From: Methylotenera sp. G11
Lineage (GTDB): Bacteria; Pseudomonadota; Gammaproteobacteria; Burkholderiales; Methylophilaceae
NCBI RefSeq assembly: GCF_000799735.1
Contig: NZ_JUHH01000001.1
Span: forward strand, 62,001 to 126,000
DNA: 64,000 nucleotides
Reading direction: 5' to 3'
Within the stretch, counting starts at the first letter, position 1, and every line of letters starts with the position of its first letter. The position numbers and the translations under genes were made by a program. This document shows positions 9,314 through 20,692 of this stretch, one piece after another. The notes beneath the pieces were generated by a model. It made no database searches. It worked only from the letters and a program-made list of their open reading frames with translations, and was not told the DNA's origin.

Positions 9314-9790
9314 ATGAGTATTGAAGGTATTTTAGAAAAAGGTTTTGTCACCACTACGCTGGATACGGTGATTAACTATACGCGTACCGGTTCCTTATGG
9401 CCGATGACCTTTGGCCTTGCCTGCTGTGCGGTTGAGATGATGCATGCGGGTGCGTCACGTTACGATCTGGATCGTTTTGGCATTGTGTTCCGTCCAAGTC
9501 CTCGGCAGTCTGATGTGATGATCGTGGCCGGCACCCTGGTCAACAAGATGGCACCGGCACTGCGGAAGGTGTATGACCAGATGGCTGAGCCGCGTTGGGT
9601 GATCTCGATGGGGTCGTGTGCGAACGGCGGCGGTTATTACCATTATTCATACGCTGTGGTGCGAGGCTGTGATCGCATAGTTCCTGTGGATGTATACGTG
9701 CCGGGCTGTCCGCCAACGGCAGAGGCGCTGCTCTATGGTATCGTGCAGTTGCAGAAGAAGATCAAACGTACCAGCACCATCGCCCGCTAG
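9314..9790 (+). CDS. nuoB: NADH-quinone oxidoreductase subunit B
   Basis: Peripheral-arm subunit that carries iron-sulfur cluster N2, the last electron carrier before quinone. The four ligand cysteines are visible: adjacent Cys37-Cys38, Cys102, and Cys132 in the PGCPPT motif. Length (158 residues) and the strongly conserved middle ([29 protein letters not shown]) are typical for proteobacterial NuoB. It is followed 25 nt later by nuoC. Confidence 0.97.
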   Translation: MSIEGILEKGFVTTTLDTVINYTRTGSLWPMTFGLACCAVEMMHAGASRYDLDRFGIVFRPSPRQSDVMIVAGTLVNKMAPALRKVYDQMAEPRWVISMGSCANGGGYYHYSYAVVRGCDRIVPVDVYVPGCPPTAEALLYGIVQLQKKIKRTSTIAR

Positions 9791-9815
9791 AATTCAGATA
9801 CGAAATCAAGAGAAT

Positions 9816-10412
9816 ATGTCAGCTAAATTAGATCAGTTATCGGCCAGTTTGAAAGCTGTGCTGGGTGAAAAGATCACCAGGCAGGTAGTAGCGCTGGATG
9901 AGGTCACCATTGAGTGTAAATCGTCGGATTACCTGGAAGTCTGCCAGTTGCTGCGTGACGATGCCAGTTTGAAATTTGAGCAGTTGATTGATTTATGCGG
10001 TGTAGATTACCAGGAGTATGGCGATGGCAGTTACGATGGCTTGCGTTATGCGGTCGTCAACCATTTTCTCTCTGTGAGCTTGAACCAGCGCTTGCGTTTG
10101 CGCGTGTTTGCTGCAGATGAAGACTTTCCGATCCTGCCGACTTTGGTCGATCTGTGGCCTGTCGCCAACTGGTTCGAACGTGAAGCGTTCGACCTGTATG
10201 GCATCATGTTCGAAAACCATCCTGACCTGCGCCGTCTGCTTACAGACTATGGTTTTGTGGGTCATCCATTCCGTAAAGATTTCCCAATGATAGGTAACGT
10301 TGAAATGCGTTATGATCCAGAGCAGCAGCGTGTGATTTATCAGCCTGTTTCAATCGAACTTCGCAACAATGTCCCGAGAGTCATCCGCAGCGAAGGAGCG
10401 CACAATGGCTGA
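9816..10412 (+). CDS. nuoC: NADH-quinone oxidoreductase subunit C
   Basis: The 30-kDa-type subunit of the complex I peripheral arm, 198 residues, separate from nuoD (not fused as in enterobacteria). The family signature [16 protein letters not shown] is followed by [21 protein letters not shown]. The frame runs upstream into nuoB. The ATG at 9816, preceded by AAGAGAA, gives the conserved N-terminus. Its last eight bases overlap the start of nuoD, indicating translational coupling. Confidence 0.96.
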   Translation: MSAKLDQLSASLKAVLGEKITRQVVALDEVTIECKSSDYLEVCQLLRDDASLKFEQLIDLCGVDYQEYGDGSYDGLRYAVVNHFLSVSLNQRLRLRVFAADEDFPILPTLVDLWPVANWFEREAFDLYGIMFENHPDLRRLLTDYGFVGHPFRKDFPMIGNVEMRYDPEQQRVIYQPVSIELRNNVPRVIRSEGAHNG

Positions 10413-11658
10413 GATTCGTAATTACACGATGAACTTTGGCCCGCAGCACCCGGCTGCGCACGGCGTGCTGCGTCTGGTTCTGGAGCTGGATGGCGAGGTG
10501 ATCCAGCGTGCCGATCCGCATATCGGCCTGTTGCACCGCGGTACTGAAAAACTGGCTGAGAATCGCACTTATCTGCAGAGCGTGCCGTACATGGACAGGC
10601 TGGACTATGTTTCCATGATGTCCAACGAGCACGCTTATGTCATGGCCATCGAGAAAATGCTGGGTCTGGAAGTGCCGGTTCGCGCCCAATATATCCGCGT
10701 CATGTTTGATGAGATCACCCGTGTTCTGAATCACCTGCTGTGGCTGGGTGCGCACGCGCTGGATGTGGGTGCGATGACGGTTTTCCTGTATGCGTTCCGT
10801 GAACGTGAAGACCTGTTCGATGTATATGAGGCTGTGTCCGGCGCGCGTATGCACGCTGCTTACTATCGTCCAGGCGGCGTTTACCGCGATCTGCCTAATG
10901 TGATGCCGCAATATGAGGTGTCGCCGTTCCGTAATGCTAAAACCGTAAAAGCGCAGAATGAGAACCGCCAGGGTTCATTGCTCGATTTTATCGAAGATTT
11001 CACCAAGCGTTTCCCGGCCTATGTGGATGAGTATGAAACACTGCTGACAGATAACCGTATCTGGAAACAGCGTACCGTCGGTATCGGCGTGGTCACTCCT
11101 GAACGGGCGCTGGCGCTGGGGATGACTGGCCCGATGCTGCGTGGTTCCGGCATTGAGTGGGATCTGCGTAAAAAGCAGCCTTATGAAGTTTATGCTGATC
11201 TGGATTTTGATATTCCGGTCGGCGTGAATGGTGACTGTTACGATCGCTATCTGATCCGTGTTGAAGAAATGCGCCAATCGAATCGTATCATCAAGCAGTG
11301 CGTGGATTGGCTGCGCAAGAACCCAGGTCCTGTCATTACGGCTGACCATAAAGTTGCGCCGCCTGACCGTGAAGGTATGAAAACCAACATGGAAGACCTG
11401 ATTCATCATTTCAAACTGTTTACAGAGGGTTTTCATGTGCCTGCAGGTGAGGCTTATGCGGCTGTTGAGCACCCGAAAGGTGAGTTCGGTATTTACATGG
11501 TTTCAGATGGTGCCAATAAGCCTTATCGCCTGAAAATACGCGCACCTGGCTTCCCGCATCTGGCGGCGCTGGATGAGATGACCAGAGGTCACATGATTGC
11601 TGACTTGGTGGCTATCATCGGTACCCAGGATATTGTATTTGGCGAAATAGACCGATGA
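10405..11658 (+). CDS. nuoD: NADH-quinone oxidoreductase subunit D
   Basis: The 49-kDa-type subunit that forms the quinone-binding cavity with NuoB; 417 residues. Conserved landmarks are [14 protein letters not shown] near the N-terminus, [12 protein letters not shown], and the C-terminal [22 protein letters not shown]. The chosen ATG at 10405 has AAGGAG seven nucleotides upstream, inside nuoC. An ATG at 10369 would add 12 residues without family support. Seventy bases separate its stop from nuoE. Confidence 0.97.
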   Translation: MAEIRNYTMNFGPQHPAAHGVLRLVLELDGEVIQRADPHIGLLHRGTEKLAENRTYLQSVPYMDRLDYVSMMSNEHAYVMAIEKMLGLEVPVRAQYIRVMFDEITRVLNHLLWLGAHALDVGAMTVFLYAFREREDLFDVYEAVSGARMHAAYYRPGGVYRDLPNVMPQYEVSPFRNAKTVKAQNENRQGSLLDFIEDFTKRFPAYVDEYETLLTDNRIWKQRTVGIGVVTPERALALGMTGPMLRGSGIEWDLRKKQPYEVYADLDFDIPVGVNGDCYDRYLIRVEEMRQSNRIIKQCVDWLRKNPGPVITADHKVAPPDREGMKTNMEDLIHHFKLFTEGFHVPAGEAYAAVEHPKGEFGIYMVSDGANKPYRLKIRAPGFPHLAALDEMTRGHMIADLVAIIGTQDIVFGEIDR

Positions 11659-11728
11659 GATATTTTTTGTTCCGCTGTGTCGGCGTTAATCGGCGGTTTT
11701 AAAGAATTTAGATTTGAATAGACCATAA

Positions 11729-12217
11729 ATGTTAAGTCCAGAAGCTATTGAAAAAATTGATTACGAACTGACCAAATATCCGGCTGACCAGCGTCAGGCA
11801 GCGGTGATGAGCGCATTGCGCATCGTGCAGACCGAGCGTGGTTGGCTTTCAAAAGAGAGCATTACGGAAGTGGCGCAATATTTGGGCATGCCTGAGATTG
11901 CAGCAATGGAAGTGGCTACTTTCTACAATATGTATGACTTGAGTCCGGTAGGTCAGTATAAGGTCACCATCTGTACCAATATCTCCTGCATGCTGCGCGG
12001 ATCCGATGAGATCGTGAATCACTTGCAGACAAAGTTGGGTGTAGGCTTTAATGAAATCACCCCGGATGGAAAATTCTGCCTCAAAGAGGGGGAGTGCATG
12101 GGCTGCTGCGGCGGTGCGCCTTTGATGCATGTGAACAACACGCAGATGCATGAGTTTCTGACCACTGAAAAAGTGGATGCGATTTTAGAAGAATTAAATC
12201 AAAGGGGGCTGAAATAA
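11729..12217 (+). CDS. nuoE: NADH-quinone oxidoreductase subunit E
   Basis: A 24-kDa-type flavoprotein subunit holding the [2Fe-2S] cluster N1a. The four ligands are Cys82 and Cys87 (TICTNISC) and Cys123 and Cys127 (GECMGCC). It has 162 residues and a thioredoxin-like fold is expected. Its TAA stop shares one base with the ATG of nuoF (TAATG), a translational-coupling arrangement with the NADH-binding partner. Confidence 0.97.
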   Translation: MLSPEAIEKIDYELTKYPADQRQAAVMSALRIVQTERGWLSKESITEVAQYLGMPEIAAMEVATFYNMYDLSPVGQYKVTICTNISCMLRGSDEIVNHLQTKLGVGFNEITPDGKFCLKEGECMGCCGGAPLMHVNNTQMHEFLTTEKVDAILEELNQRGLK

Positions 12218-13533
12218 TGGTTACCTCTGCGAGACCAGTCGTAAAGACGGATCTGACAGGCCAAACGCTGGTTACCCTGCGTACGCTGACCGAAGAAAAT
12301 CCGGCGTCATTAGATACGTATCTTAAATTAGGTGGCTATGCGGCATTGAAGCGCATCGTTACTGAAAAGGTAAAAGCGACGGACATTATCACCGAAGTCA
12401 AAACTTCAGGTTTGCGTGGCCGTGGCGGGGCGGGTTTTCCTACCGGCCTTAAATGGAGCTTCATGCCGCGCTATTTCGACGGCGTGAAATACCTGGTGTG
12501 CAATACCGATGAAGGTGAGCCGGGTACGTTCAAAGATCGCGACATCATTCGCTACAACCCGCATCAGCTGATCGAAGGCATGGCGATCGCCGCCTACACA
12601 CTGGGTGCGCGCGTCGGTTACAACTACATACACGGTGAAATCTGGCAGGATTACGAAACGTTTGAAGCCGCTTTGCATGAGGCTCGGGCTGCCGGTTACC
12701 TGGGTGAGAACCTGTTCGGCACCAATTTCAGTTTTGACCTGTATGCAGTGCATGGTTACGGTGCCTATATCTGCGGCGAAGAAACCGCATTGATTGAGTC
12801 CATCGAGGGCAAAAAAGGCCAGCCACGCTTCAAACCGCCATTTCCCGCCAGCTACGGCGTTTTTGGCAAGCCGACCAATGTAAACAATACTGAAAGTTAC
12901 ACCAGTATTCCATGGATTATGCAGAATGGCGGACAGGCATTTGCGGATCTGGGTGTGGCGAACTCCGGCGGTACAAAATTGTTCTCGATTTCCGGACATA
13001 TCGAAAAGCCGGGCAATTATGAAGTCAAAATGGGTATGCCGTTCGCTGAACTGCTGGCAATGACCGGCGGTGTCTGGAAAGGGCGCAAATTAAAAGCGGT
13101 CATTCCAGGCGGTCCATCAACAGCCGTCGTGCCGGCATCAGTCATGCTGGAAACGACCATGGATTATGACGGATTGAGCAAAGCCAGGTCCAGTATCGGT
13201 GCCGGCTCCATGATCGTGATGGATGACAGCACATGCATGGTGAAAACCTTGCACCGCCTGTCTTATTTCTTCTATGAAGAGAGCTGCGGCCAGTGTACGC
13301 CATGCCGTGAAGGTACCGGCTGGGTGTATCGTGTGCTGGATCGTATTGTTAATGGTCAGGGCAAGATGGAAGACCTGGATCTGCTGACGGACATCAGCAA
13401 TAACATTTCAGGCCGCACCATTTGCGCCCTGGGTGAGGCGGCTGCTACGCCTGTATTAAGTTTTATCAAACATTTCCGTCCTGAATTCGAGTATTACATT
13501 CAGCACGGCAAGAGCATGGTTGACGGTAAATGA
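12217..13533 (+). CDS. nuoF: NADH-quinone oxidoreductase subunit F (NADH- and FMN-binding)
   Basis: A 51-kDa-type subunit that oxidises NADH and carries FMN and cluster N3. The glycine-rich [10 protein letters not shown] nucleotide motif is at residues 68-77. A second conserved segment is [13 protein letters not shown]. The [4Fe-4S] ligands Cys357, Cys360, Cys363 ([11 protein letters not shown]) and Cys403 are intact. The protein has 438 residues, normal for the family. It is coupled to nuoE by a one-base overlap. Confidence 0.97.
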   Translation: MVTSARPVVKTDLTGQTLVTLRTLTEENPASLDTYLKLGGYAALKRIVTEKVKATDIITEVKTSGLRGRGGAGFPTGLKWSFMPRYFDGVKYLVCNTDEGEPGTFKDRDIIRYNPHQLIEGMAIAAYTLGARVGYNYIHGEIWQDYETFEAALHEARAAGYLGENLFGTNFSFDLYAVHGYGAYICGEETALIESIEGKKGQPRFKPPFPASYGVFGKPTNVNNTESYTSIPWIMQNGGQAFADLGVANSGGTKLFSISGHIEKPGNYEVKMGMPFAELLAMTGGVWKGRKLKAVIPGGPSTAVVPASVMLETTMDYDGLSKARSSIGAGSMIVMDDSTCMVKTLHRLSYFFYEESCGQCTPCREGTGWVYRVLDRIVNGQGKMEDLDLLTDISNNISGRTICALGEAAATPVLSFIKHFRPEFEYYIQHGKSMVDGK

Positions 13534-13585
13534 CAAATCTATTTATTGCGTACATTGCATTAAATAAATTTTAGAGATTGATTAA

Positions 13586-16021
13586 ATGTTAAATATTGAA
13601 ATAGATGGCAAGTCAGTAGAAGTCGAACACGGCAGCACCATTATTGATGCTGCGGACAAAATCGGTGTTGCGATTCCGCGTTTCTGCTACCACCCGAAAC
13701 TTTCTGTGGCTGCCAACTGCCGCATGTGCCTGGTGCAGGTTGAGAAATTCAACAAGCCATTGCCAGCCTGCGCGACGCCAGTTGCAGATGGTATGAAGAT
13801 TTTTACGCGCTCAAAAGCTGCGATTGAAGCGCAGCAGAGCGTGATGGAGTTCCTGCTGATCAATCACCCGCTGGATTGCCCGATCTGTGACCAGGGCGGC
13901 GAGTGTGATTTGCAGGACATCGCCGTAGCCTATGGTGCCAGCGGCTCACGCTACACTGAAGAAAAACGCGTTGTGTTCAATAAGAATATCGGGCCTTTGG
14001 TGAGCACCGATATGACACGCTGCATTCAATGTACGCGTTGTGTACGCTTCCTCAAAGAGGTAGGCGGCATGCAGGAACTCGGTATGGTTGGCCGCGGCGA
14101 GCATGCTGAAATTACGGCATACGTTGATAAAAGCGTTAACTCAGAGCTGTCGGGAAACATTATTGACTTATGTCCGGTAGGCGCATTGACCAGCAAGCCA
14201 TTCCGCTACTCTGCCCGCAGTTGGGAGCTGACACGCCGTCCAAGCATCGCGCCGCATGACGGCCTGGGTTCGCATATTGAAGTGCAGGTTAAAGATAACA
14301 GAGTCATGCGTGTAGTTCCGCGTGAAAAAGAGAGCATCAATGAATGCTGGCTATCAGACCGCGATCGTTTCTCATACGAAGGCCTGAATAGTCCCGACCG
14401 CCTGAAGGCGCCAATGATCAAACACAATGGCGCATGGGTTGAAACAGACTGGAAAACCGCGCTGGAATTCGCCGCCGGCCAGCTGAAAGACATCACCAAT
14501 GAATTTGGCAGTGAGGCGTTGGGCGTTCTGGTTTCACCAAACAGCACTATGGAAGAAGGTTACCTGGTTAAAAAACTGGCGAATGGCTTAGGCTGCGGCA
14601 ACGTAGACTATCGTCTGCGCCAGACTGATTTCAGGCTGGACGGCAAGCGTCAGGGTACGCCCTGGATGGGCTGCAATATTCAGGAGATTGAAGACCTGGA
14701 CCGTATCCTGGTGATCGGTTCAAACCTGCGCAACGAGCACCCGTTGCTGGCGCAGCGTTTCCGTAAGGCCGTTGCCAATGGCGCCGAACTTTCAATCGTG
14801 AGCCCGCTGGATAATGACCCGCTGATGGATGTTGCGCATAAAGTGGTTGTGCGCCCGAATGACATGGTGAATGTGCTGGGGCAGATTCTGAAAGCGATGT
14901 CCGGTTTGCAGCGCCTGTCACTTTGCCTGCCGCCGTCACTGACTGCATTGCTGGAAGATATCAAGGTGCGTCCGAATACACAGGCGATCGCCGAAAGCCT
15001 GGCCGGCCATGGTAAAGATTATGACCTGGTGGCGCCAAGGGTGGGCCTGTTCCTGGGCAACATGGCATTGAGCGATCCGCGTTTTACCGAAATGTACAGC
15101 ATGATGGAAGCGATTGGCGGTATTTCTGGCGCCAAAGGCGGCATCTTGCCGGCAGCCGCAAACAGTACCGGTATGCACCTGATGGGCGTCATGCCATCAA
15201 GCACCGGCATGCATGCACGTGCCATGCTGGAAGTGCCGCGCAAAGCGTACCTGCTGCTGAATGTGGAGCCGGAGCTGGATTGCCAGCATGCTGCACTGGC
15301 AAAAGCGGCGATGGAAAAAGCTGAATGCGTGATTGCGTTGACTGCGTTTAAATCAGAAGCGCTGGAACATGCAGACATCCTGCTGCCGATAGCGCCGTTT
15401 ACGGAAACATCTGGAACCTTCATGAGCATGGAAGGCCGTGTGCAGAGCTTTGCCGCTGCCGTCAGGCCGCTGGGCGAATGCCGCCCAGCCTGGAAAGTGC
15501 TGCGTGTGCTTGCCAATACACTGGGCTTACAAGGTTTTGACTATGAGTCAAGCGAACAGGTCAAAGACGCCGTGTTTGCCGGCGAGAAGCCTTCATCGGT
15601 GGTATGGCGCAGCCTGAACAACAACCTGAAGGAACTGGTGGAAATTCAGGTCAATATCAAAAAAGAAGGCCTGCAGCGTATCGGTGAAGTGCCGCAATAT
15701 GAGTCTGATCCTATCGTGCGCCGTTCTGCACCATTGCAGAAAACAAAATACAATATCACGCCGATGGCACGCATGTGTGCCGCACAGTTGGCAGCGTTAG
15801 GCCTGACCGAAGGTGAAAAGGTGCTCGTGAAACAGGATAACGGCAGTGCAGTGCTTACCGTACGCCTGGATAACCATGTAGCGATGGGGTGCGTACGCGT
15901 TGCTGCTGCGCATGAAGATACCGTTGGCCTGGGTGACCTGATGGGGGATATCACAGTTGAAAGACTCCCGTCATCACAAGTGCAGGCCGATAAAACAACA
16001 TTGACAGAAGAGCGTGCCTAA
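13586..16021 (+). CDS. nuoG: NADH-quinone oxidoreductase subunit G
   Basis: The 75-kDa-type subunit of 811 residues. It has an N-terminal ferredoxin-like [2Fe-2S] domain (FCYHP, NCRMC, ACATPV). The His-Cys3 and Cys4 cluster motifs follow ([28 protein letters not shown]), and a long molybdopterin-oxidoreductase-like domain makes up the rest. The C-terminal part is degenerate as in all complex I homologues, with no cofactor expected. The stop shares one base with nuoH (TAATG). Confidence 0.96.
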   Translation: MLNIEIDGKSVEVEHGSTIIDAADKIGVAIPRFCYHPKLSVAANCRMCLVQVEKFNKPLPACATPVADGMKIFTRSKAAIEAQQSVMEFLLINHPLDCPICDQGGECDLQDIAVAYGASGSRYTEEKRVVFNKNIGPLVSTDMTRCIQCTRCVRFLKEVGGMQELGMVGRGEHAEITAYVDKSVNSELSGNIIDLCPVGALTSKPFRYSARSWELTRRPSIAPHDGLGSHIEVQVKDNRVMRVVPREKESINECWLSDRDRFSYEGLNSPDRLKAPMIKHNGAWVETDWKTALEFAAGQLKDITNEFGSEALGVLVSPNSTMEEGYLVKKLANGLGCGNVDYRLRQTDFRLDGKRQGTPWMGCNIQEIEDLDRILVIGSNLRNEHPLLAQRFRKAVANGAELSIVSPLDNDPLMDVAHKVVVRPNDMVNVLGQILKAMSGLQRLSLCLPPSLTALLEDIKVRPNTQAIAESLAGHGKDYDLVAPRVGLFLGNMALSDPRFTEMYSMMEAIGGISGAKGGILPAAANSTGMHLMGVMPSSTGMHARAMLEVPRKAYLLLNVEPELDCQHAALAKAAMEKAECVIALTAFKSEALEHADILLPIAPFTETSGTFMSMEGRVQSFAAAVRPLGECRPAWKVLRVLANTLGLQGFDYESSEQVKDAVFAGEKPSSVVWRSLNNNLKELVEIQVNIKKEGLQRIGEVPQYESDPIVRRSAPLQKTKYNITPMARMCAAQLAALGLTEGEKVLVKQDNGSAVLTVRLDNHVAMGCVRVAAAHEDTVGLGDLMGDITVERLPSSQVQADKTTLTEERA

Positions 16022-17049
16022 TGGAATGGTTGGCAAATCTATTCGGTAGTTACTGGCCTGGTGTGGAACTCACGGGCTGGACTTTGATTAAAATCGTGGC
16101 GATTGTCGCACCGCTGATGGGTGCCGTTGCTTACCTGACCTTGGCCGAGCGTAAAGTCATCGGCTATATGCAGGTACGTATCGGGCCTAATCGTGTGGGG
16201 TATTTTGGTTTGCTGCAGCCGCTGGCTGACGGTATCAAGCTGCTGTTCAAGGAAGTGGTATTGCCTACGGCAGCCAATAAAGGGCTGTTCCTGCTGGGAC
16301 CGGTACTGGCGATCGCACCGGCTTTTGCAGCGTGGGCAGTGGTGCCGTTCGACATGAACATGGTACTTGCCGATATCGATGCAGGCTTACTGTATATCCT
16401 GGCGATGACTTCTGTTGCCGTTTACGGCGTGATTATTGCGGGTTGGGCTTCCAACTCCAAGTATGCGTTCCTCGGTGCCATGCGTTCGGCAGCGCAGATC
16501 GTTTCTTATGAAATTGCCATGGGTTTTGCGCTGGTGGGCGTGCTGATGTGTGCAAACAGCCTGAATCTCGGCAAGATTGTCATGGGTCAGTCCGGCGGTT
16601 TGCTGCATTGGTATTTCCTGCCATTGTTCCCGCTGTTTGTCGTGTATTTCATCAGTGCGGTGGCTGAGACCAACCGTGCCCCGTTTGACGTTGCCGAAGG
16701 CGAGTCCGAGATCGTTGCGGGTTTCCACGTTGAGTATTCAGGCATGGCGTTCGCGGTGTTCTTCCTGGCTGAGTATGCCAACATGATCCTGGTTTCCATG
16801 CTGGCGGCGCTGATGTTCCTTGGCGGCTGGCTGTCACCGGTGTCATTCATTCCGGACAGCTTCCTATGGCTGCTGGCGAAAGTCGGTTTCCTGCTATTCC
16901 TGTTCCTGTGGTTCAGGGCTACATTCCCGCGCTACCGTTATGACCAGATCATGCGCCTGGGCTGGAAAGTATTTATCCCCATTACGATCGTCTGGATTGT
17001 ATTTGTAGGCGGTATGATGCAAACCCCTTGGGCACACCTGTTTCACTAG
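16021..17049 (+). CDS. nuoH: NADH-quinone oxidoreductase subunit H
   Basis: Membrane subunit that lines the quinone entry site and connects the two arms; 342 residues with about eight transmembrane helices. Conserved blocks include [20 protein letters not shown] near residues 42-61 and [20 protein letters not shown] in the middle. The last helix ends in [15 protein letters not shown]. It is coupled to nuoG through a one-base overlap and followed by a 47-nt gap before nuoI. Confidence 0.97.
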   Translation: MEWLANLFGSYWPGVELTGWTLIKIVAIVAPLMGAVAYLTLAERKVIGYMQVRIGPNRVGYFGLLQPLADGIKLLFKEVVLPTAANKGLFLLGPVLAIAPAFAAWAVVPFDMNMVLADIDAGLLYILAMTSVAVYGVIIAGWASNSKYAFLGAMRSAAQIVSYEIAMGFALVGVLMCANSLNLGKIVMGQSGGLLHWYFLPLFPLFVVYFISAVAETNRAPFDVAEGESEIVAGFHVEYSGMAFAVFFLAEYANMILVSMLAALMFLGGWLSPVSFIPDSFLWLLAKVGFLLFLFLWFRATFPRYRYDQIMRLGWKVFIPITIVWIVFVGGMMQTPWAHLFH

Positions 17050-17096
17050 GCTCCGCGAGGCAGGCGTAACGATTAGGCTTTGATGATTAGAAAAAC

Positions 17097-17588
17097 ATGA
17101 TTAAATCAATTAAACAGACACTTGGCAGCTTGATGCTGTGGGAACTGCTGAAAGGCATGGCACTCACGGGACGCTACTTTTTTGCACCAAAAATCACGGT
17201 GCAATATCCGGAAGAAAGCACGCCGCAGTCAAACCGTTTCCGCGGTTTGCATGCGCTGCGTCGATATCCCAACGGCGAAGAGCGTTGCATCGCATGTAAA
17301 TTATGCGAAGCCGTTTGCCCGGCCATGGCAATCACGATCGAATCCGAACAGCGTGAAGACAACACACGTCGCACCACGCGCTATGACATCGATTTGACCA
17401 AATGCATTTTCTGCGGCATGTGCGAAGAGTCATGCCCAGTAGACTCCATTGTCGAGACCCGCGTATTCGATTATCACGGTGAACAGCGCGGCGACCTGAT
17501 CTATACCAAGGAAATGCTGCTGGCAGTTGGTGATAAGCATGAAAAACAGATTGCGGCTGACCGCGCGCAAGATAAACAATTTAGATAG
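17097..17588 (+). CDS. nuoI: NADH-quinone oxidoreductase subunit I
   Basis: A 23-kDa-type subunit that relays electrons through clusters N6a and N6b. Two ferredoxin motifs are intact: Cys64/67/70/74 ([11 protein letters not shown]) and Cys103/106/109/113 ([11 protein letters not shown]). It has 163 residues. The 87-nt gap to nuoJ contains two near copies of a TTTTCATTTTTC-like pyrimidine run and a GGAG Shine-Dalgarno. Confidence 0.97.
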   Translation: MIKSIKQTLGSLMLWELLKGMALTGRYFFAPKITVQYPEESTPQSNRFRGLHALRRYPNGEERCIACKLCEAVCPAMAITIESEQREDNTRRTTRYDIDLTKCIFCGMCEESCPVDSIVETRVFDYHGEQRGDLIYTKEMLLAVGDKHEKQIAADRAQDKQFR

Positions 17589-17675
17589 AAAGGCAGTGAA
17601 GTGTGAACTAGAGAATATGAAATGCCGATGTGTACAGGGTTTCATTTTTCAATTTTCATTTTTCACGGAGTTTAG

Positions 17676-18329
17676 ATGACATTTTTTGGCTTACCTTTTC
17701 AAGACATAGTGTTTTATACACTAGCCGCCATTTTGCTATATGCCGGCCTGCGTGTAATCACCACTCGCAACCCTGTGTATGCAGCGCTGTACCTGGTGCT
17801 GGCGTTCTTTACGGCAGCCGGTATCTGGCTGCTGCTGCAGGCTGAGTTCCTGGCTATCGTGCTGGTGCTGGTCTATGTAGGTGCCGTGATGGTGCTGTTC
17901 CTGTTCGTAGTGATGATGCTGGACATTAACCTGGACAGGTTGCGTGAAGGTTTCTGGAGCGCATTGCCGGTTGCGTTGCCGGTTGGCGGCCTGATGGCTG
18001 TTGAAATGGTGATGATCGTAGGCGTGCGCAATTTTGGCGTGGATAAAGTGGCTGCACCGGCGCCGCATCCTGCTGATTACAGCAATACAGCAGAGCTTGG
18101 CCGTGTGCTGTACACGGATTACCTGCTGCCATTTGAGTTGGCGTCTGTCGTGCTGCTGGTTGCTATCGTTGCCGCAATCGCACTGACGCTACGTGACCGT
18201 AAAGACAGCAAGTCAATGGATCCTGCGAAACAGGTACTGGTTAAAAAGGCAGATCGTATGCGTATTGTGAAAATGCAGGCTGAAGTGACAAAAGCAGCGG
18301 CAACAGAGAATGCTGAGGAGGCTAAATAA
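17676..18329 (+). CDS. nuoJ: NADH-quinone oxidoreductase subunit J
   Basis: Membrane-arm subunit with about five transmembrane helices, 217 residues. The conserved third-helix region [24 protein letters not shown] is visible in residues about 55-80. A charged, lysine-rich cytoplasmic tail (about 35 residues) extends past the last helix. The stop overlaps the start of nuoK by one base (TAATG). Confidence 0.95.
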   Translation: MTFFGLPFQDIVFYTLAAILLYAGLRVITTRNPVYAALYLVLAFFTAAGIWLLLQAEFLAIVLVLVYVGAVMVLFLFVVMMLDINLDRLREGFWSALPVALPVGGLMAVEMVMIVGVRNFGVDKVAAPAPHPADYSNTAELGRVLYTDYLLPFELASVVLLVAIVAAIALTLRDRKDSKSMDPAKQVLVKKADRMRIVKMQAEVTKAAATENAEEAK

Positions 18330-18634
18330 TGGTCGGGTTGTCTCATTACCTGGTGTTGGGATCGCTGTTGTTTGCAATCAGCGTGATCGGCATTTTTCTT
18401 AACCGTAAGAACGTGATTATCCTGTTGATGGCAATTGAGTTGATGCTGCTTGCGGTCAACCTGAATTTCGTTGCTTTCTCGCATTACCTGAATGATGTTG
18501 CAGGCCAGGTTTTTGTGTTTTTCATATTAACCGTAGCGGCGGCTGAGTCTGCTATCGGTTTGGCGATTCTGGTGGTGCTGTTCAGGAACTTGCGCACTAT
18601 TAATGTTGACGACCTAGACTCATTAAAAGGCTAG
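18329..18634 (+). CDS. nuoK: NADH-quinone oxidoreductase subunit K
   Basis: Smallest membrane subunit of the proton-pumping arm (MrpC-like), 101 residues with three transmembrane helices. Two conserved membrane glutamates used in proton transfer are visible in [12 protein letters not shown] and [11 protein letters not shown]. It starts at an ATG overlapping the nuoJ stop and precedes nuoL by 27 nt. Confidence 0.97.
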   Translation: MVGLSHYLVLGSLLFAISVIGIFLNRKNVIILLMAIELMLLAVNLNFVAFSHYLNDVAGQVFVFFILTVAAAESAIGLAILVVLFRNLRTINVDDLDSLKG

Positions 18635-18661
18635 ATAGTTTGAAAGGCTATGTAAATTAGT

Positions 18662-20689
18662 ATGACCATGCAACAAATTTATCTCGCAATTCCACTGCTG
18701 CCATTGGCGGCGGCTATCATCATCGGCCTGTTCGGCAAGCAGTTGCCGCGTGCCGCCGCACATATCGTGACGATCGCCGGTGTGGCGGTTTCCTTCGCGC
18801 TTTCTCTTTATGTGCTGAAAGATGCACTGGTCAGCGCGCCGTACAACGGAACCGTTTACTCATGGCTTAAGAGCGGTAATTTTTCTTTCGAAATCGGTTT
18901 CCTGATTGACCGCCTGTCAGCAATGATGATGGTGGTGGTCACCTTCGTGTCATTAATGGTGCATATCTACACCATCGGCTATATGCATGAAGACAAAGGC
19001 TATGCGCGCTTCTTCAGCTATATCTCATTGTTTACGTTCTCCATGCTGATGCTGGTCATGAGCAACAACTTCATGCAGCTGTTCTTCGGCTGGGAAGCAG
19101 TGGGGCTGGTGTCATATCTGCTGATTGGTTTCTGGTACACACGCCCGACGGCTATCTATGCAAACCTTAAGGCTTTCCTGGTGAACCGTGTAGGTGACTT
19201 CGGTTTCCTGCTCGGTATCGGCCTGGTGCTGTTCTATTTCGGCAGCCTGGATTACGCGGCTGTGTTCTTCGTTGCACCGCAGATGGCTGACATCAAGATC
19301 AACCTGATCGGCAACGCTTCATGGTCATTGATGACCGTGACCTGCATCCTGCTCTTTATCGGAGCAATGGGTAAATCTGCACAAGTGCCCCTGCATGTAT
19401 GGCTGCCAGACTCCATGGAAGGCCCGACCCCGATTTCAGCGCTGATCCATGCCGCAACGATGGTAACGGCCGGCATATTCATGGTGGCACGTATGTCACC
19501 GCTGTTCGAGCTATCGACCACGGCACTGTCGTTCGTGCTGGTCATCGGCAGCATCACTGCATTGTTCATGGGCTTCCTGGGTGTTATCCAGAACGACATC
19601 AAACGTGTAGTTGCATATTCGACTTTATCTCAATTAGGTTACATGACGGTAGCGTTAGGCGCTTCAGCTTATTCAGTGGCGATTTTCCACCTGATGACGC
19701 ACGCGTTCTTTAAAGCGCTGTTGTTCCTCGGCGCCGGTGCAGTCATCATGGGCATGCATCACGATCAGGATATCCGCAACATGGGTAACCTGAAAAAGTA
19801 CATGCCTGTCACCTGGATCACTTCCCTGATTGGCTCATTGGCATTGATTGGAACCCCGTTCTTTGCCGGTTTCTACTCTAAAGACAGCATTATTGAAGCC
19901 GCTAAATTCTCTACCATTCCAGGCAGCGGTTTTGCTTACTTTGCTGTGCTGGCCGGTGTGTTTGTCACGGCGTTTTACAGCTTCCGCATGTATTTCCTGG
20001 TGTTTCATGGCAAGGAGAAATGGCGAGAAGTGAAGCATGACGCACATCATGATGATGCGCATGACGATCATGACCACCACCACGGCTTAAGCCCAAGCGA
20101 TGATCCACACGAGCCGGGCTGGGTCGTCAAGCTGCCGCTGATCCTGCTGGCGATACCTTCATTGCTGATCGGTTATGTTGCAATCGAGCCTATGCTGTAT
20201 GGCGACTTCTTTAAAGGCGTGATTTTCGTGAACGCTGAAGCGCATCCTGCAATGCACGAACTGACGCACCATTGGCATCATATATTCCATTCGGCTGCAG
20301 GCATGGCGATTCACGGCTTTATGACATTGCCGTTTGCATTGGCGGCTTCCGGTGTTTTCGTGGCATGGTTCTTCTACATGAAGCGCCCGGATATTCCGGC
20401 CGCGATCCAGAAACGTTTTGCCTTGATCAATACCATACTTGAGAACAAATACGGTTTTGACAGCTTCAATGACCGGGTCTTTGCGGCAGGCTCACGTTTT
20501 ATCGGTGGTAAACTGTGGCAGATCGGTGACGTAAAACTGATCGATGGTGCAATGGTTAACGGCACAGCCAATTTGATCGGCAAGTTATCTACCGTTGTGC
20601 GTAAACTGCAGACCGGTTTGATTTACCACTATGCATTCGCCATGATCATCGGCGTATTTTTAATGATCACGTTTTTCTCTAAAGTGTAA
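18662..20689 (+). CDS. nuoL: NADH-quinone oxidoreductase subunit L
   Basis: Distal antiporter-like proton-pumping subunit with the long lateral helix; 675 residues. The conserved GWEAVGLVSYLLIGFW (key Glu), GKSAQVPLHVWLPDSMEGPTPISALIHAATMVTAG (key Lys) and FHLMTHAFFKALLFLGAG segments are all present. A His/Asp-rich loop lies at about residues 455-487 (nt 20032-20118), between transmembrane helices. Only 3 nt separate its stop from nuoM. Confidence 0.97.
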   Translation: MTMQQIYLAIPLLPLAAAIIIGLFGKQLPRAAAHIVTIAGVAVSFALSLYVLKDALVSAPYNGTVYSWLKSGNFSFEIGFLIDRLSAMMMVVVTFVSLMVHIYTIGYMHEDKGYARFFSYISLFTFSMLMLVMSNNFMQLFFGWEAVGLVSYLLIGFWYTRPTAIYANLKAFLVNRVGDFGFLLGIGLVLFYFGSLDYAAVFFVAPQMADIKINLIGNASWSLMTVTCILLFIGAMGKSAQVPLHVWLPDSMEGPTPISALIHAATMVTAGIFMVARMSPLFELSTTALSFVLVIGSITALFMGFLGVIQNDIKRVVAYSTLSQLGYMTVALGASAYSVAIFHLMTHAFFKALLFLGAGAVIMGMHHDQDIRNMGNLKKYMPVTWITSLIGSLALIGTPFFAGFYSKDSIIEAAKFSTIPGSGFAYFAVLAGVFVTAFYSFRMYFLVFHGKEKWREVKHDAHHDDAHDDHDHHHGLSPSDDPHEPGWVVKLPLILLAIPSLLIGYVAIEPMLYGDFFKGVIFVNAEAHPAMHELTHHWHHIFHSAAGMAIHGFMTLPFALAASGVFVAWFFYMKRPDIPAAIQKRFALINTILENKYGFDSFNDRVFAAGSRFIGGKLWQIGDVKLIDGAMVNGTANLIGKLSTVVRKLQTGLIYHYAFAMIIGVFLMITFFSKV

Positions 20690-20692
20690 AAA

